Positions 16,787 through 27,022 of a DNA stretch of 64,000 bases are shown in pieces (positions within the stretch are counted from its first letter, which is position 1; each line of letters opens with the position of its first letter). The stretch is from positions 1-64,000 of the forward strand of contig CACYWT010000025.1 of NCBI GenBank assembly GCA_902778175.1. Reading direction: 5' to 3'. This DNA comes from an uncultured Ruminococcus sp. Its GTDB lineage: Bacteria; Bacillota; Clostridia; Oscillospirales; Acutalibacteraceae. Below the pieces are notes generated by a model, which worked only from the letters and a program-made list of their open reading frames with translations, made no database searches and had not been told where the DNA came from. A program made the translations under genes and the position numbers.

Positions 16787-17076
16787 CAGCTCGTGACATC
16801 ATCATCAAGCCGGTCATCACAGAAAAGAGCATGACAGGCGTTGCATCCGAAAAGAAATATACATTCAAGGTTGCAAAGAAGGCTACTAAGATCGACATTG
16901 CAAGGGCAGTTGAAGAGATCTTCGGAGTTAAGGTAACTAAAGTTAATACAGTAAGCGTAAGAGGCCGTCTGCGCCGTCAGGGCAGAACACAGGGCTATAC
17001 GCCTTCATGGAAGAAAGCTTATGTTACTCTTACCGAGGACAGCAAGCCCATCGAGTTCTTTGAAGGCATGATGTAA
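16783..17076 (+). CDS. rplW: 50S ribosomal protein L23
   Basis: Encodes 97 residues. Lies at the tunnel exit and docks trigger factor and SRP. The conserved IIIKPVITEKSM start and a Lys/Arg-rich loop (GRLRRQGRTQGYTPSWKKAYV) are present. It is coupled to rplD by a four-base overlap. Two small hairpins occupy the 74-base gap before rplB. Confidence 0.98.
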   Translation: MTARDIIIKPVITEKSMTGVASEKKYTFKVAKKATKIDIARAVEEIFGVKVTKVNTVSVRGRLRRQGRTQGYTPSWKKAYVTLTEDSKPIEFFEGMM

Positions 17077-17150
17077 GCCTGCCAAAGACAGGCAGAAGGA
17101 ATGGAGAATATGCCGTTCTCCGCAAAGCCATCATGAGGAGAGTGAAATAA

Positions 17151-17981
17151 ATGGCAATTAAGAATTATAAGCCGACTACACCGTCAAGAAGAAATATGTC
17201 GGTTGTAGATTATACGGTGCTTTCCAAGGTAGAGCCGGAAAAGAGCCTGCTCGCACCTAAGAATAAAAAATCCGGCCGTAACAGCTACGGCAGAATTACC
17301 GTTCGTCACAGAGGCGGCGGAAACAGAAAGAAGTACAGACTGATCGACTTCAAGCGCCGCAAGTTCGGCGTTGAGGCTGAGGTCAAGACACTGGAATACG
17401 ATCCGAACAGAACAGCTCATATCGCACTTATCGAGTATACGGACGGAACAAAGAGCTATATCCTTGCTCCTGTAGGACTCAAGGTAGGCGATAAGGTCGT
17501 AAGCGGTCCCGACGCTGATATCAAGCTCGGCAACGCACTTCCGCTTTCAAGCATTCCGGTAGGTACTTTCGTTCATAATGTAGAGCTTTATCCGGGCAAG
17601 GGCGCACAGCTCGCAAGAAGCGCCGGCAATATGGCTCAGCTTATGGCAAGAGAAAACAAAATGGCGCTGCTCAGACTTCCTTCGGGCGAGCTGAGAAACG
17701 TTCCCGAAAGCTGCATGGCTACTATTGGTCAGGTAAGCAATATCGACCACGCTAACGTGAAGATCGGTAAGGCAGGACGTAAGCGCAATATGGGTTGGAG
17801 ACCGACAGTAAGAGGTTCAGTCATGAACCCGAACGACCACCCGCACGGCGGTGGTGAGGGTAAATCCCCCGTTGGCCGTCCCGGTCCTGTTACCCCGTGG
17901 GGTAAGCCTGCTCTCGGCTATAAGACAAGAAAGAACACCCGTTCCGATAAGCTTATCGTAAAGCGCAGAAACGGTAAATAA
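17151..17981 (+). CDS. rplB: 50S ribosomal protein L2
   Basis: Encodes 276 residues, the usual length. Needed for subunit association and peptidyl transfer. The N-terminal RNA-binding domain is followed by the SH3-like core, and the C-terminal basic arm includes [19 protein letters not shown] with the conserved His. AGGAGAG lies about ten bases before ATG. Confidence 0.98.
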   Translation: MAIKNYKPTTPSRRNMSVVDYTVLSKVEPEKSLLAPKNKKSGRNSYGRITVRHRGGGNRKKYRLIDFKRRKFGVEAEVKTLEYDPNRTAHIALIEYTDGTKSYILAPVGLKVGDKVVSGPDADIKLGNALPLSSIPVGTFVHNVELYPGKGAQLARSAGNMAQLMARENKMALLRLPSGELRNVPESCMATIGQVSNIDHANVKIGKAGRKRNMGWRPTVRGSVMNPNDHPHGGGEGKSPVGRPGPVTPWGKPALGYKTRKNTRSDKLIVKRRNGK

Positions 17982-18009
17982 TATAGGCTACAGAAAGGAG
18001 CTTTGAACA

Positions 18010-18282
18010 ATGAGCAGAAGCGTTAAAAAGGGTCCTTATGTACAGCCTGTGCTGTTAAAAAGGGTTCAGCAGATGAACGAAACCGGCGAGAAGAAGATCC
18101 TCAAGACATGGAGCAGATCTTCAACGATCTTCCCGGAGTTCGTAGGACATACATTTGCGGTTCATGACGGCCGCAAGCACGTACCGGTATATGTAACCGA
18201 GGATATGATAGGCCACAAGCTCGGCGAGTTTGCACCTACCAGAACCTTCAAGGGTCATGCCGGCTCAAAGACATCTAAGTAA
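18010..18282 (+). CDS. rpsS: 30S ribosomal protein S19
   Basis: Encodes 90 residues. Head protein that contacts the A-site tRNA and the S13 bridge. [11 protein letters not shown] at the start and [20 protein letters not shown] in the C-terminal half are typical. AAAGGAG precedes ATG. Confidence 0.98.
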   Translation: MSRSVKKGPYVQPVLLKRVQQMNETGEKKILKTWSRSSTIFPEFVGHTFAVHDGRKHVPVYVTEDMIGHKLGEFAPTRTFKGHAGSKTSK

Positions 18283-18305
18283 TAGCCTGAAAGGAGTGTA
18301 TGAAC

Positions 18306-18641
18306 ATGGAAGCAAGGGCAGAACTTAAATACGCCCGCATTTCACCGAGAAAGGTCAAGATCGTTCTCGACCTTATTCGTAATAAGCCCTGCGATTACGC
18401 AATGGCGGTTCTCAAGCACACACCGAAGGCTGCTTGTGAGGATCTGGAGAAACTTCTCAAATCAGCAATGGCAAATGCTGAGAATAACAATAATATGGAC
18501 GTAAGCAGACTTTATGTAGCTGAGTGCTATGTTGGTCAGGGTCCGATTCTCAAGAGAATTCGCCCGAGAGCACAGGGTCGTGCATACAGGATCGACAAAA
18601 AGACATCGCACATCACACTGGTGCTCAAAGAGAAAGAATAA
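18306..18641 (+). CDS. rplV: 50S ribosomal protein L22
   Basis: Encodes 111 residues. Its beta-hairpin reaches into the exit tunnel near L4 ([18 protein letters not shown], about 81-98). The ATG at 18306 is preferred to an in-frame ATG at 18300, because AAGGAG ends nine bases before 18306 but only three before 18300. The encoded start [16 protein letters not shown] fits the family. Confidence 0.96.
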   Translation: MEARAELKYARISPRKVKIVLDLIRNKPCDYAMAVLKHTPKAACEDLEKLLKSAMANAENNNNMDVSRLYVAECYVGQGPILKRIRPRAQGRAYRIDKKTSHITLVLKEKE

Positions 18642-18660
18642 TCGACGAGGAGGGTAACTA

Positions 18661-19326
18661 ATGGGCCAGAAAGTAAATCCGCACGGTCTTCGTGTAGGTG
18701 TTATCAAAAATTGGGACTCACGCTGGTTTGTAAGCGATAAGGACTTCGGCGATACTCTCGTTGAGGACTACAACCTCCGTAAGACCCTCAAAAAGCAGCT
18801 CAACGCTGCAGGCGTTCCTAAGATCGAGATCGAAAGAGACGCAGCTAAGGTCAGAATTCATATTCATTGCGCAAAGCCGGGTATGGTAATCGGCAGAGGC
18901 GGCGCAGAGATCGAAAAGCTCAGAGTACAGTGCGAAAAGATCCTCGGCAAGCCCGTTGCAATCAATATCGTTGAGGTAAAGAACCCCGATGTTAATGCAC
19001 AGCTTATCGCTGAGAACGTAGCACAGCAGCTCGAAAAGAGAATCTCCTATCGCCGCGCTATGAAACAGAGCATCGGCAGAGCAATGAGATTCAATGCAAG
19101 AGGTATCAAGATCATGTGCTCAGGTCGTCTCGGCGGCGCTGAAATCGCAAGATCAGAACAGTATCATGAGGGAACAATTCCGCTTCAGACCCTCAGAGCT
19201 GATATAGATTACGGTTTTGCAGAGGCTAACACAACCTATGGTATCATCGGTATCAAGGTATGGCTCTATAAGGGCGAAGTCCTCAATGATAACCGTAAGC
19301 CTCGCAGGGAAGGAGGCAGCAAATAA
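18661..19326 (+). CDS. rpsC: 30S ribosomal protein S3
   Basis: Encodes 221 residues. Forms part of the mRNA entry pore and its helicase activity. An N-terminal KH type II domain carries [18 protein letters not shown] (about 76-93), and the C-terminal domain has [15 protein letters not shown]. It starts two bases after an AGGAGGG site. Its stop lies one base from the rplP start. Confidence 0.98.
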   Translation: MGQKVNPHGLRVGVIKNWDSRWFVSDKDFGDTLVEDYNLRKTLKKQLNAAGVPKIEIERDAAKVRIHIHCAKPGMVIGRGGAEIEKLRVQCEKILGKPVAINIVEVKNPDVNAQLIAENVAQQLEKRISYRRAMKQSIGRAMRFNARGIKIMCSGRLGGAEIARSEQYHEGTIPLQTLRADIDYGFAEANTTYGIIGIKVWLYKGEVLNDNRKPRREGGSK

Positions 19327-19327
19327 T

Positions 19328-19753
19328 ATGTTAATGCCTAAAAGAGTAAAGTACCGCAGAGTTCACAGAGGTCGTATGACAGGTAAGGCGCTCCGCGGCA
19401 ACAAGGTAACATACGGTGAGTTCGGTCTTCAGGCTCTTGAGCCGGGCTGGATCACTGCAAACCAGATCGAGGCTGCCCGTGTTGCTATGACACGTTACTG
19501 CAAGAGATTTGGTAAAGTATGGATAAAGATTTTCCCGGATAAGCCCGTAACAAAGAAGCCCGCTGAGGTAAGAATGGGTTCCGGTAAAGGTTCACCCGAA
19601 TTCTGGGTAGCAGTAGTTAAGCCCGGCAGAGTAATGTTCGAGCTTGCAGGCGTTCCTGAGGAGACCGCAAGAGAGGCTCTCCGTCTTGCCGCAATGAAGC
19701 TGCCGCTCAAGACAAAGTTTGTAACTAAGGAAGAAACGGAGGTCGCTGAATAA
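19328..19753 (+). CDS. rplP: 50S ribosomal protein L16
   Basis: Encodes 141 residues. Contacts the A-site tRNA and organises the A-site side of the large subunit. [17 protein letters not shown] is the standard start. GGAGGC upstream lies inside rpsC, so translation is coupled. The reading frame is open further upstream, but that part overlaps rpsC and is not coding. The stop overlaps the rpmC start (TAATG). Confidence 0.97.
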   Translation: MLMPKRVKYRRVHRGRMTGKALRGNKVTYGEFGLQALEPGWITANQIEAARVAMTRYCKRFGKVWIKIFPDKPVTKKPAEVRMGSGKGSPEFWVAVVKPGRVMFELAGVPEETAREALRLAAMKLPLKTKFVTKEETEVAE

Positions 19754-19959
19754 TGAAAGCTTCAGAACTCAGAGAAATGACAGCAGCGGAGCTGGAAAAC
19801 AAGCTTCAGAGCCTCAAGGAGGAGCTTTTTAACCTCCGCTTCCAGCTTACGATAAATCAGCTCGACAACCCGATGCGTATCAAAGCAGTAAAGAAGGACA
19901 TTGCAAGAGTACAGACTGTAATTCGTCAGAATGAGCTTTCCGAGCGCTCTGACGCATAA
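19753..19959 (+). CDS. rpmC: 50S ribosomal protein L29
   Basis: Encodes 68 residues, two helices as usual. Sits at the tunnel exit next to L23. [20 protein letters not shown] and [18 protein letters not shown] are typical. It is coupled to rplP by a one-base overlap. Confidence 0.97.
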   Translation: MKASELREMTAAELENKLQSLKEELFNLRFQLTINQLDNPMRIKAVKKDIARVQTVIRQNELSERSDA

Positions 19960-19979
19960 GGGGAAGGAGGAGACTTACT

Positions 19980-20234
19980 TTGGAGAGAAACCTTAGAAAA
20001 ACACTTGTCGGTAAGGTAGTAAGCGATAAGATGGATAAGACCGCAGTTGTTGCGATCGAGGACAGCGTAAAGCATCCGCTTTATAACAAGATCATCAAGC
20101 GTACAATAAGACTCAAGGTTCATGATGAGAATAATGAGTGCGGCGTGGGCGACCGTGTAAGAGTAATGGAGACCCGTCCGCTTTCCAAGGACAAGAGATG
20201 GCGCTTAGTAGAGATTATAGAGAAGGCTAAATAA
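19980..20234 (+). CDS. rpsQ: 30S ribosomal protein S17
   Basis: Encodes 84 residues. OB-fold protein that binds 16S rRNA early in assembly. [19 protein letters not shown] and [19 protein letters not shown] are diagnostic. The start codon is TTG, with GGAGGAG about eight bases before it; no in-frame ATG or GTG is better placed. Confidence 0.97.
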   Translation: MERNLRKTLVGKVVSDKMDKTAVVAIEDSVKHPLYNKIIKRTIRLKVHDENNECGVGDRVRVMETRPLSKDKRWRLVEIIEKAK

Positions 20235-20263
20235 TTTAGCCTCATGTAAAGGAGGAACGCACT

Positions 20264-20632
20264 GTGATACAGCAGCAGACCTACCTCAAGGTTGCCGATA
20301 ATACCGGCGCAAAGGAGCTCATGTGCATCAGAGTTCTCGGCGGTACAGGCAGGAGGTACGCAAATATAGGTGACGTCGTAGTTGCTTCCGTTAAAAAGGC
20401 AGCACCCGGCGGCGTTGTAAAAAAAGGCGACGTAGTAAAAGCAGTTATCGTGCGCTCAGCTAAGGGCGTGCGCCGTGATGACGGTACATACATCCGTTTC
20501 GACGAGAATGCAGCCGTTATCATCAGAGATGACAAGAACCCGAAGGGTACCCGTATATTCGGCCCGGTAGCAAGAGAGCTTCGCGATCATGACTACATGA
20601 AGATCCTCTCACTCGCTCCCGAGGTACTTTAA
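20264..20632 (+). CDS. rplN: 50S ribosomal protein L14
   Basis: Encodes 122 residues, the exact usual length. Five-stranded barrel at the subunit interface. It starts [19 protein letters not shown] and ends [14 protein letters not shown]. The start is GTG after AAAGGAGG. Confidence 0.98.
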   Translation: MIQQQTYLKVADNTGAKELMCIRVLGGTGRRYANIGDVVVASVKKAAPGGVVKKGDVVKAVIVRSAKGVRRDDGTYIRFDENAAVIIRDDKNPKGTRIFGPVARELRDHDYMKILSLAPEVL

Positions 20633-20646
20633 TGGAGGTGCGGACA

Positions 20647-20967
20647 ATGAGTAACAAAGTTCATGTTAAAACAGGCGATACAGTCGTTGTTCTCAGCGGC
20701 TCCGAAAAGGGTAAGAAGGGTAAGGTAATGGCAGTTTCCCCCAAGGAGGGCAAGGTCATTATCGAGAAGGTAAACCTGGTATCCAAGCACGTTAAGCCCC
20801 GCAGAATGGGCGAGCAGGGCGGTATCGTTGAGGCAGAGGGCGCAATGTACGCTTCCAAGGTACAGATCGTTTGCCCCGCCTGCAAGAAGCCTACCCGTAT
20901 AGCTCATAAAATTCTGGAGGACGGCACCAAGGAACGCATTTGCAAAAAGTGCGGCGAGGCGCTTTAA
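20647..20967 (+). CDS. rplX: 50S ribosomal protein L24 with zinc-ribbon-like Cys pairs
   Basis: Encodes 106 residues. KOW protein that starts 50S assembly: KVHVKTGDTVVVLSGSEKGK. Two Cys pairs (CPAC and CKKC) near the C-terminus look like a zinc ribbon, a feature of some but not all L24 proteins. An in-frame ATG at 20632 overlaps the rplN stop, but the GGAGGTG site at 20634-20640 lies after it and correctly before 20647. Confidence 0.95.
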   Translation: MSNKVHVKTGDTVVVLSGSEKGKKGKVMAVSPKEGKVIIEKVNLVSKHVKPRRMGEQGGIVEAEGAMYASKVQIVCPACKKPTRIAHKILEDGTKERICKKCGEAL

Positions 20968-20981
20968 GGAGGTAAACATTC

Positions 20982-21521
20982 ATGGCAAGACTTAAAGATT
21001 TCTATACAAAGGAAGCTGCTCCTGCGCTGATGAAGAAGTTCTCCTACAAAAGCGTAATGCAGATCCCGAAGCTTGACAAGATCGTTATCAACGTCGGCGC
21101 CGGAGAAGCAAGAGAAAACTCCAAGGCGATCGACGCGATCAGCGCTGATCTTGCAGCTATTACAGGTCAGAAGCCCGTTGTTTGTAAGGCAAAGAAGTCA
21201 GTTGCTAACTTCAAGCTCAGAGAAGGTATGCCGATCGGCGTTAAGGTAACGCTCCGCGGCGACAAGATGTACGAATTCATGGACAGACTGTTCAATGCAG
21301 CTCTTCCGAGAGTCCGTGACTTCCGCGGAATCAATCCTAATTCCTTTGACGGCAGAGGCAACTATAATATGGGCCTTAAAGAACAGCTTATCTTCCCGGA
21401 GATCGACTTCGATAAGGTCGATAAGGTCCGCGGAATGGATATCTGCTTCGTGACAACAGCAGGCACAGATGAAGAAGCTCGCGAGCTGCTCACACTTATG
21501 GGCGCTCCGTTTGCGAAATAA
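20982..21521 (+). CDS. rplE: 50S ribosomal protein L5
   Basis: Encodes 179 residues. Binds 5S rRNA in the central protuberance. [20 protein letters not shown] and [20 protein letters not shown] are characteristic. AAGGAGG lies nine bases before ATG. Confidence 0.98.
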   Translation: MARLKDFYTKEAAPALMKKFSYKSVMQIPKLDKIVINVGAGEARENSKAIDAISADLAAITGQKPVVCKAKKSVANFKLREGMPIGVKVTLRGDKMYEFMDRLFNAALPRVRDFRGINPNSFDGRGNYNMGLKEQLIFPEIDFDKVDKVRGMDICFVTTAGTDEEARELLTLMGAPFAK

Positions 21522-21533
21522 GGAGGGATTACC

Positions 21534-21719
21534 GTGGCAAAGACATCTATGAAAATCAAACAGCAGAGAGAGCCTAAGTTCTCTACAAGAGCATACAACA
21601 GATGCAAGATCTGCGGCAGACCTCATGCTTATCTCCGTAAATTTGGTATTTGCCGTATCTGCTTCAGAGAGCTTGCCTACAAGGGCGAGATCCCGGGCGT
21701 TAAGAAGTCAAGCTGGTAA
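21534..21719 (+). CDS. rpsZ: 30S ribosomal protein S14, zinc-binding type
   Basis: Encodes 61 residues, the short form of S14. CKICGRP and CRICF supply the four zinc-binding Cys. The start is GTG after AGGAGGG. Only this zinc form is seen in the window; a zinc-free paralogue may exist elsewhere. Confidence 0.97.
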   Translation: MAKTSMKIKQQREPKFSTRAYNRCKICGRPHAYLRKFGICRICFRELAYKGEIPGVKKSSW

Positions 21720-21744
21720 GGCACGATAAGGAGGTTAACCGAAT

Positions 21745-22143
21745 ATGCAGATTACAGATGCTATCGCAGATCTGCTTACGAGAATTCGTAACGCAAATAC
21801 TGCAAAACATGATACAGTTGAGGTTCCTGCTTCAAATATCAAGAAGGCAATCGTGCAGATCCTTCTCGACGAGGGCTATATCAAGAGCTTCTCAGTCGTT
21901 GATGACGGCAAGCAGGGTATAATCAAGATCGCACTTAAATACGGCGAGGGCAAGACCCCCGTGATCACCGGTCTGAGAAGAGTTTCCAAGCCCGGTCTCC
22001 GTATTTACAGCGACGTAGAAAATATGCCGAAGGTTATGAAGGGTCTCGGCGTCGCAATCATCTCCACTTCAAAGGGCGTTATGACAGACCGTCAGGCGCG
22101 CAAGGAGAACGTAGGCGGCGAGGTTCTCGCATACATCTGGTAA
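21745..22143 (+). CDS. rpsH: 30S ribosomal protein S8
   Basis: Encodes 132 residues. Organises the central domain of 16S rRNA; its homologue regulates the spc operon in Escherichia coli. [16 protein letters not shown] at the start and [20 protein letters not shown] near the end are typical. AAGGAGG precedes ATG. Confidence 0.98.
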   Translation: MQITDAIADLLTRIRNANTAKHDTVEVPASNIKKAIVQILLDEGYIKSFSVVDDGKQGIIKIALKYGEGKTPVITGLRRVSKPGLRIYSDVENMPKVMKGLGVAIISTSKGVMTDRQARKENVGGEVLAYIW

Positions 22144-22156
22144 TGGGGGTGCAGAA

Positions 22157-22702
22157 ATGTCTCGAATTGGAAGAAAACCCGTAAATATTCCCGCTGGTGT
22201 TGAAGTAAAAGTAGACAACGGCGTTATCACGGTAAAGGGCCCGAAGGGTACCCTTACAAAGAACTACCACACAAATATGGACGTTAAGGTAGAGGGCAGC
22301 GAGATCATCGTTTCCCGTCCGAATGACGAAAAGCTTAACCGCTCACTGCACGGTCTTACCCGTACAAATATCCATAACATGATTATCGGTGTTACAGAAG
22401 GCTTCCAGAAGGAGCTTGATGTAAACGGCGTAGGCTACCGTGTGCAGAAGCAGGGCAAGAACCTTGTAATGAACCTCGGTTATTCACACCAGGTGATCGT
22501 ATCCGATACAGAGGATATCACCATTGAGGCGCCGACACCCAACAAGATCATTATCAAGGGTATCGACAAGCAGAAGGTCGGTCAGTTCGCTGCGGAAGTC
22601 AGAGAAAAGCGTCCGCCGGAGCCGTATAAGGGCAAGGGTATCAAGTACGTTAACGAAGTCATCCGCCGCAAGGAAGGTAAAGCCGGCAAGGGTAAGAAGT
22701 AA
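22157..22702 (+). CDS. rplF: 50S ribosomal protein L6
   Basis: Encodes 181 residues. Two-domain protein near the factor-binding site. It starts MSRIGRKPVNIPAGVEVKV and has the conserved KRPPEPYKGKGIKY near the C-terminus. GGGGGTG lies upstream of ATG, 13 bases after rpsH. Confidence 0.98.
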   Translation: MSRIGRKPVNIPAGVEVKVDNGVITVKGPKGTLTKNYHTNMDVKVEGSEIIVSRPNDEKLNRSLHGLTRTNIHNMIIGVTEGFQKELDVNGVGYRVQKQGKNLVMNLGYSHQVIVSDTEDITIEAPTPNKIIIKGIDKQKVGQFAAEVREKRPPEPYKGKGIKYVNEVIRRKEGKAGKGKK

Positions 22703-22720
22703 TAAAGGAGTGAATCAACC

Positions 22721-23080
22721 ATGGTTAAAAAGCCTGATAAGAATAAGGCAAGACTTACTCGTCATAAGAGAGTCAGAGGTAAGGTCAGCGGTACTGCTGA
22801 GCGTCCTCGCCTGAACGTGTTCCGCTCCACCAACAACATCTACGCTCAGCTTATAGATGATGTAAAGGGTGTTACTCTTGCATCAGCTTCCACACTGGAC
22901 AAGGATTTTGAAGGTAATGGCGGCAACAAGGAAGCTGCCCGTAAGGTTGGTGCTCTCATCGCAAAGAGAGCTGCTGATAAGGGCATCACAGACGTAGTTT
23001 TTGACAGAGGCGGATACATTTTCCACGGCCGTGTCAAGGAACTCGCAGAAGGCGCTCGCGAGGGCGGCCTGAAGTTCTAA
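22721..23080 (+). CDS. rplR: 50S ribosomal protein L18
   Basis: Encodes 119 residues. Binds 5S rRNA with L5. [20 protein letters not shown] and the closing [20 protein letters not shown] are diagnostic. AAAGGAG precedes ATG. Confidence 0.98.
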   Translation: MVKKPDKNKARLTRHKRVRGKVSGTAERPRLNVFRSTNNIYAQLIDDVKGVTLASASTLDKDFEGNGGNKEAARKVGALIAKRAADKGITDVVFDRGGYIFHGRVKELAEGAREGGLKF

Positions 23081-23096
23081 GTAAGGAGGAGTAACT

Positions 23097-23594
23097 TTGG
23101 CTACAATCGACGGATCTACTTTAGAGATGAAGGAACACGTTGTTGCCATCAACCGTGTATCCAAAACAGTAAAGGGCGGCCGTATCTATAAATTCGCTGC
23201 ACTCATCGTAGTCGGCGACGGCAACGGCACTGTAGGCTTTGGTATCGGCAAGGCAGGCGAGGTTCCGGATGCTATTCGCAAGGGCATTGAGGACGCTAAG
23301 AAGAATCTTGTAAAGGTTTCTCTTAAGGGTACAACAATTCCTCACGAGGTAACAGGCATCTATGGCGCAGGTAAGGTTCTTATGAAGCCCGCTGCTCCCG
23401 GTACCGGTGTTATCGCAGGCGGTCCGGTTCGTGCCGTGATCGAAGCTGTAGGTATCAAGGATATCAGAACGAAGGCTCTTCGTTCCAACAATCCCTGCAA
23501 TGTTGTCAGAGCAACACTCGCAGGTCTTACAAGCCTCAGAACAGCAGACGAGGTTGCGGCTGTACGCGGCAAGTCTGTTAAGGAAATCTTATAA
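23097..23594 (+). CDS. rpsE: 30S ribosomal protein S5
   Basis: Encodes 165 residues. Affects decoding accuracy and lines the mRNA entry. It has [20 protein letters not shown] and [20 protein letters not shown]. The start is TTG with AAGGAGG about eight bases upstream. Confidence 0.97.
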   Translation: MATIDGSTLEMKEHVVAINRVSKTVKGGRIYKFAALIVVGDGNGTVGFGIGKAGEVPDAIRKGIEDAKKNLVKVSLKGTTIPHEVTGIYGAGKVLMKPAAPGTGVIAGGPVRAVIEAVGIKDIRTKALRSNNPCNVVRATLAGLTSLRTADEVAAVRGKSVKEIL

Positions 23595-23611
23595 TTGGGA
23601 GGATAAGCAAT

Positions 23612-23791
23612 ATGGCACAGCTTAAAATTACTCTTAAAAAGAGTTTGATCGGCAGACCGAAGGACCAGATCGCTACTGCTCAGTCTCTCGGACTCCATAA
23701 GCCGGGTAATACTGCCCTTCAGCCCGATAACGTACAGACCAGAGGTAAGGTAGCTAAGATCAGCCATCTTATCGAGGTTACAGAAGCTTAA
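23612..23791 (+). CDS. rpmD: 50S ribosomal protein L30
   Basis: Encodes 59 residues, normal for bacterial L30. Translation reads [20 protein letters not shown], then [19 protein letters not shown], as in the family. GGGAGG lies ten bases before ATG. It occupies its conserved place between rpsE and rplO. Confidence 0.96.
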   Translation: MAQLKITLKKSLIGRPKDQIATAQSLGLHKPGNTALQPDNVQTRGKVAKISHLIEVTEA

Positions 23792-23810
23792 TCAGGGGAG
23801 GTGCGATAAA

Positions 23811-24251
23811 ATGAATTTGCACGAACTTTCACCTGCCGAGGGCGCAAACAAGTCCTCCAAGAGAATAGGCAGAGGTCACGGCTCAGGCTGGGGCAAAACC
23901 GCAGGCAAGGGTCACAAAGGTCAGAAGGCACGTTCGGGCGGCTCTATCCGTCCCGGATTTGAAGGCGGTCAGATGCCGCTTCAGAGAAGAATCCCGAAGA
24001 GAGGCTTCAATAACATCTTCGCAAAGAAGATCGTTTCCATTAATGTTTCCGCTCTCGAGGCTTTCGAGGACGGTGCAGAGGTAACAGCACAGGCTCTCGC
24101 TGAGAAGGGTATCGTAAAGAAGGCAAACGACGGTATCAAGATCCTTGGCAACGGCAATCTTACAAAGAAACTCACTGTTAAGGTTGCAGCATATTCGGAG
24201 TCAGCTAAACAGAAGATCGAAGCTGCGGGAGGAAAGGCTGAGGTGATCTGA
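23811..24251 (+). CDS. rplO: 50S ribosomal protein L15
   Basis: Encodes 146 residues. Late assembly protein of the large subunit. The Gly/Lys-rich N-terminus [20 protein letters not shown] is typical. GGGGAGG precedes ATG. The secY ribosome site lies in its last codons, so the two genes are coupled. Confidence 0.98.
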   Translation: MNLHELSPAEGANKSSKRIGRGHGSGWGKTAGKGHKGQKARSGGSIRPGFEGGQMPLQRRIPKRGFNNIFAKKIVSINVSALEAFEDGAEVTAQALAEKGIVKKANDGIKILGNGNLTKKLTVKVAAYSESAKQKIEAAGGKAEVI

Positions 24252-24252
24252 T

Positions 24253-25596
24253 TTGCTGAAAACAATCGCTAATGCCTGGAAGGTCCCCGACCTTCGCAAG
24301 AAGATGCTCTTCACCATCTTCATCGTATTCATATTCAGATTCGGTTCCGCTATCCCGGTCCCTTTTCTTGATGTAGAAGCTCTCAGACAGCTCACATCAA
24401 GCTGGAATGAAACAAACAATATGCTTTCATATTTCGATATGTTCTCCGGTGGTGCGTTTTCCAATGCAACGCTGTTCGCAATGTCAGTAACCCCGTACAT
24501 CAACTCTTCAATTATCATGCAGCTCCTTTCAGTCGCGATACCCGCACTTGAAAGACTCAGCAAAGAGGGTACGGAGGGCAGAAAGAAAATCGGTACCATC
24601 ACCCGTTATGTAACTGTCGCTCTCGGTATTATCCAGGGTACAGCTTACTACATCTATCTGCTCCGTTCACAGGTCAAGGCAGAGGACGGTTCTATACACA
24701 ATATCGTTCAGTATCAGGGCTGGAATCTCTCCGGTATCTTCTCTGCAATTACCATCATCATGGTATTTACAGCAGGTACTGCCCTTATGATGTGGCTCGG
24801 TGAGCAGATCAACCAGAATGGTCTCGGAAACGGTATCTCGATCCTCCTGTTCGTAGGTATCATTGCAAGACTCCCGGTAACAATGCTCGTTCTCTGGGAT
24901 AACTTCCAGGTAGGTCTTGCAGGTCAGACAATGAATATCGTTTATACGGTAGCATTTGTAGTGATCTTCCTTATCATCATCTGGGTCATCGTTTTCATGA
25001 ACGATGCAGAACGCAGGATCCCGGTTATGTATGCAAAGCGCGTTGTCGGACGTAAAATGTACGGCGGTCAGAGCTCGTACCTGCCTGTAAAGGTCGGTCT
25101 TTCGGGCGTTATGCCGATCATTTTCGCAAGCTCGATCCTCTCTATTCCCCAGACTATCCTGATGTTTATAGATCAGAACAGTCTTTCGGATTTCTGGAAG
25201 GGCTTCTTCAATATCTTCAGCCCGACAAACTGGGTATATATTATCCTGTATTTCATCATGATCATCGGATTCGGTTATTTCTATGTAACCATTCAGTACA
25301 ATCCGGTGGAAATGTCAAACAATCTTCGTCAGAACAACGGCACTATCCCGGGTATCCGTCCCGGTAAGCCGACGACAGACTTTATCGCAAGGATCATTTC
25401 CCGTATCACACTGATCGGTTCGCTTTTCCTTGCATTCGTAGCAATCGTACCGCTTCTCTTCTCCAAGATCTCGGGTATGTCCGGTCTTATGCTTGGCGGT
25501 ACATCAGTAATCATTCTCGTAGGCGTTGCACTCGAAACAATGAGACAGCTTGAATCTCAGTTAATGATGCGTCATTATAAGGGATTCCTTGATTAA
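24253..25596 (+). CDS. secY: Protein translocase channel subunit SecY
   Basis: Encodes 447 residues. Forms the membrane channel for Sec export and membrane insertion. Ten membrane segments are evident. Cytosolic loops include FVGIIARLP and the SecA/ribosome-contacting region NDAERRIPVMYAKRVVGRKM (about 257-276). NPVEMSNNLRQNNG and IPGIRPGKPT follow further on. The start is TTG (LLKTIANAWKVPDLRKK) with AGGTG inside the rplO end. Confidence 0.97.
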   Translation: MLKTIANAWKVPDLRKKMLFTIFIVFIFRFGSAIPVPFLDVEALRQLTSSWNETNNMLSYFDMFSGGAFSNATLFAMSVTPYINSSIIMQLLSVAIPALERLSKEGTEGRKKIGTITRYVTVALGIIQGTAYYIYLLRSQVKAEDGSIHNIVQYQGWNLSGIFSAITIIMVFTAGTALMMWLGEQINQNGLGNGISILLFVGIIARLPVTMLVLWDNFQVGLAGQTMNIVYTVAFVVIFLIIIWVIVFMNDAERRIPVMYAKRVVGRKMYGGQSSYLPVKVGLSGVMPIIFASSILSIPQTILMFIDQNSLSDFWKGFFNIFSPTNWVYIILYFIMIIGFGYFYVTIQYNPVEMSNNLRQNNGTIPGIRPGKPTTDFIARIISRITLIGSLFLAFVAIVPLLFSKISGMSGLMLGGTSVIILVGVALETMRQLESQLMMRHYKGFLD

Positions 25597-25629
25597 TAAA
25601 AGATCTGACAGACGAAAGGAGCAAATACT

Positions 25630-26248
25630 ATGAACATCATCTTACTCGGCGCACCGGGCGCAGGCAAGGGCACACAGGCAGAGGTTATTTGTGATCGTTT
25701 GAACATTCCCACAATTTCAACCGGAAATATTATCAGAGAAGCGCTGAAAACCGGCACTGAAATGGGTCTTAAGGCTAAGTCCTTCATGGAGGCAGGTCAG
25801 CTCGTTCCCGATGAGGTCGTTATCGGCATCATCAAGGAAAGACTCGCAAAGGATGACTGCCAGAACGGCTTTATCCTTGACGGCTTCCCGAGAACCATTC
25901 CTCAGGCTGAGGCTCTGGACAAAATGGGTATCGCTATCGACAAGGTAATAGATATCGAGGTCACCGATGAGGCGATCGTAAAGAGAATGTCCGGACGCCG
26001 CGTTTGCGAAAAGTGCGGAGCAAGCTATCATCTTGAATACAAGCTTCCTGCAAAGGAAGGAGTTTGCGACAAATGCGCAGGCGCCCTTGTTCAGCGTAAG
26101 GATGACCATCCCGATACAGTAAAAGCTCGTCTTGAGAACCGAACCTCTCAAGGATTACTATGCAGGACAGGGCAAGCTTTCGATAGTTGAGGGACAGGAT
26201 ACAGTAGAGCATACAACGGCTCTTATCCTCAAGGCTATTGAAGCATAA
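25630..26248 (+). pseudogene. adk: Adenylate kinase, reading frame broken near its 3' end
   Basis: Interconverts ATP + AMP and 2 ADP; normally essential. The first 169 codons are intact: P-loop GAPGAGKGT, NMP-binding region, ILDGFPRTIPQAEALD and a Cys4 zinc LID (CEKCG, CDKCA). After VKARLE (26136) the frame runs into an unrelated tail and stops at 26190 (186 residues). The true C-terminus continues in another frame from 26138: TEPLKDYYAGQGKLSIVEGQ, ending in ALILKAIEA with stop TAA at 26246-26248. Family proteins have about five residues (VYHEQ-like) at the junction, so about 14 bases seem to be missing. Either a real deletion or an assembly or sequence error. Confidence 0.88.
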
Positions 26249-26252
26249 GTTT

Positions 26253-27005
26253 ATGGTGATCCTGAAAACCGCCCGTGAGATCGCAGCAATGCGTCAGGCG
26301 GGCAGAATTTCAGCCGGAGCTTTGCGTGAAGCAGGTAAGGCTGTCGAACCGGGAGTTTCTACTCTTGAGATCGACACTATAATCCGCAGCTATATCGAGA
26401 AGCAGGGGGCAGTCCCCTCGTTTCTCGGATACGGCGGTTTTCCTGCAAGCGCTTGTATCTCGGTAAATAATGTAGTCATCCACGGCATACCGAGCGCAAA
26501 GGAGATACTAAAAGAAGGCGATATCGTCAGTATCGACGTCGGAGCTTATTTCGGCGGATATCACGGCGATAATGCCTGTACCTTCCCCTGCGGTGATATC
26601 TCACCGGAGGCGAGGAATCTTCTTGATACAACAAGGGAAGCGCTTTACCAGGGTATTCAACAGGCTGTTGCAGGCAACAGGCTTGGGGATATCGGAAGTA
26701 CGGTCCAAAGGTATGTCGAGGCGCGCAGTTACTCGGTGGTAAGAGATTTCGTCGGCCACGGAGTAGGTGCGAAGCTGCATGAAGATCCCCGCGTACCTAA
26801 TTACGGCACACCGGGGCGCGGTGTGCGTTTGCTGCCGGGTATGACGATTGCAATAGAGCCTATGGTCACGCAGGGAACACACAAGGTCAGGATCCTCCCG
26901 GATAAATGGACAACGGTTACTGCCGACGGAAAACTCGCCGCTCATTTTGAGCATACGGTTGCGGTTACGAGCAGCGGTCCGCTTATCCTGACTTTGCCGG
27001 ACTGA
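26253..27005 (+). CDS. map: Methionine aminopeptidase, type I
   Basis: Encodes 250 residues. Removes initiator Met from nascent proteins with two metal ions. Metal ligands are seen in SIDVGAYFGGYHGDNACTF (two Asp), FVGHGVGAKLHEDP (His), MTIAIEPM (Glu) and FEHTVAV (Glu). MVILKTAREIAAMRQAGRIS suits an ATG start at 26253, four bases after the adk stop. No strong ribosome site is visible, suggesting coupling to adk translation. An in-frame TTG at 26238 inside adk is a less likely start. Confidence 0.95.
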   Translation: MVILKTAREIAAMRQAGRISAGALREAGKAVEPGVSTLEIDTIIRSYIEKQGAVPSFLGYGGFPASACISVNNVVIHGIPSAKEILKEGDIVSIDVGAYFGGYHGDNACTFPCGDISPEARNLLDTTREALYQGIQQAVAGNRLGDIGSTVQRYVEARSYSVVRDFVGHGVGAKLHEDPRVPNYGTPGRGVRLLPGMTIAIEPMVTQGTHKVRILPDKWTTVTADGKLAAHFEHTVAVTSSGPLILTLPD

Positions 27006-27022
27006 CGGCAGGAGGAGATAAA

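Noticed and set aside
26238-26252. TTG 26238 as the start of map
   Set aside because: It lies inside adk, adds five residues not typical of the family and has no ribosome site.
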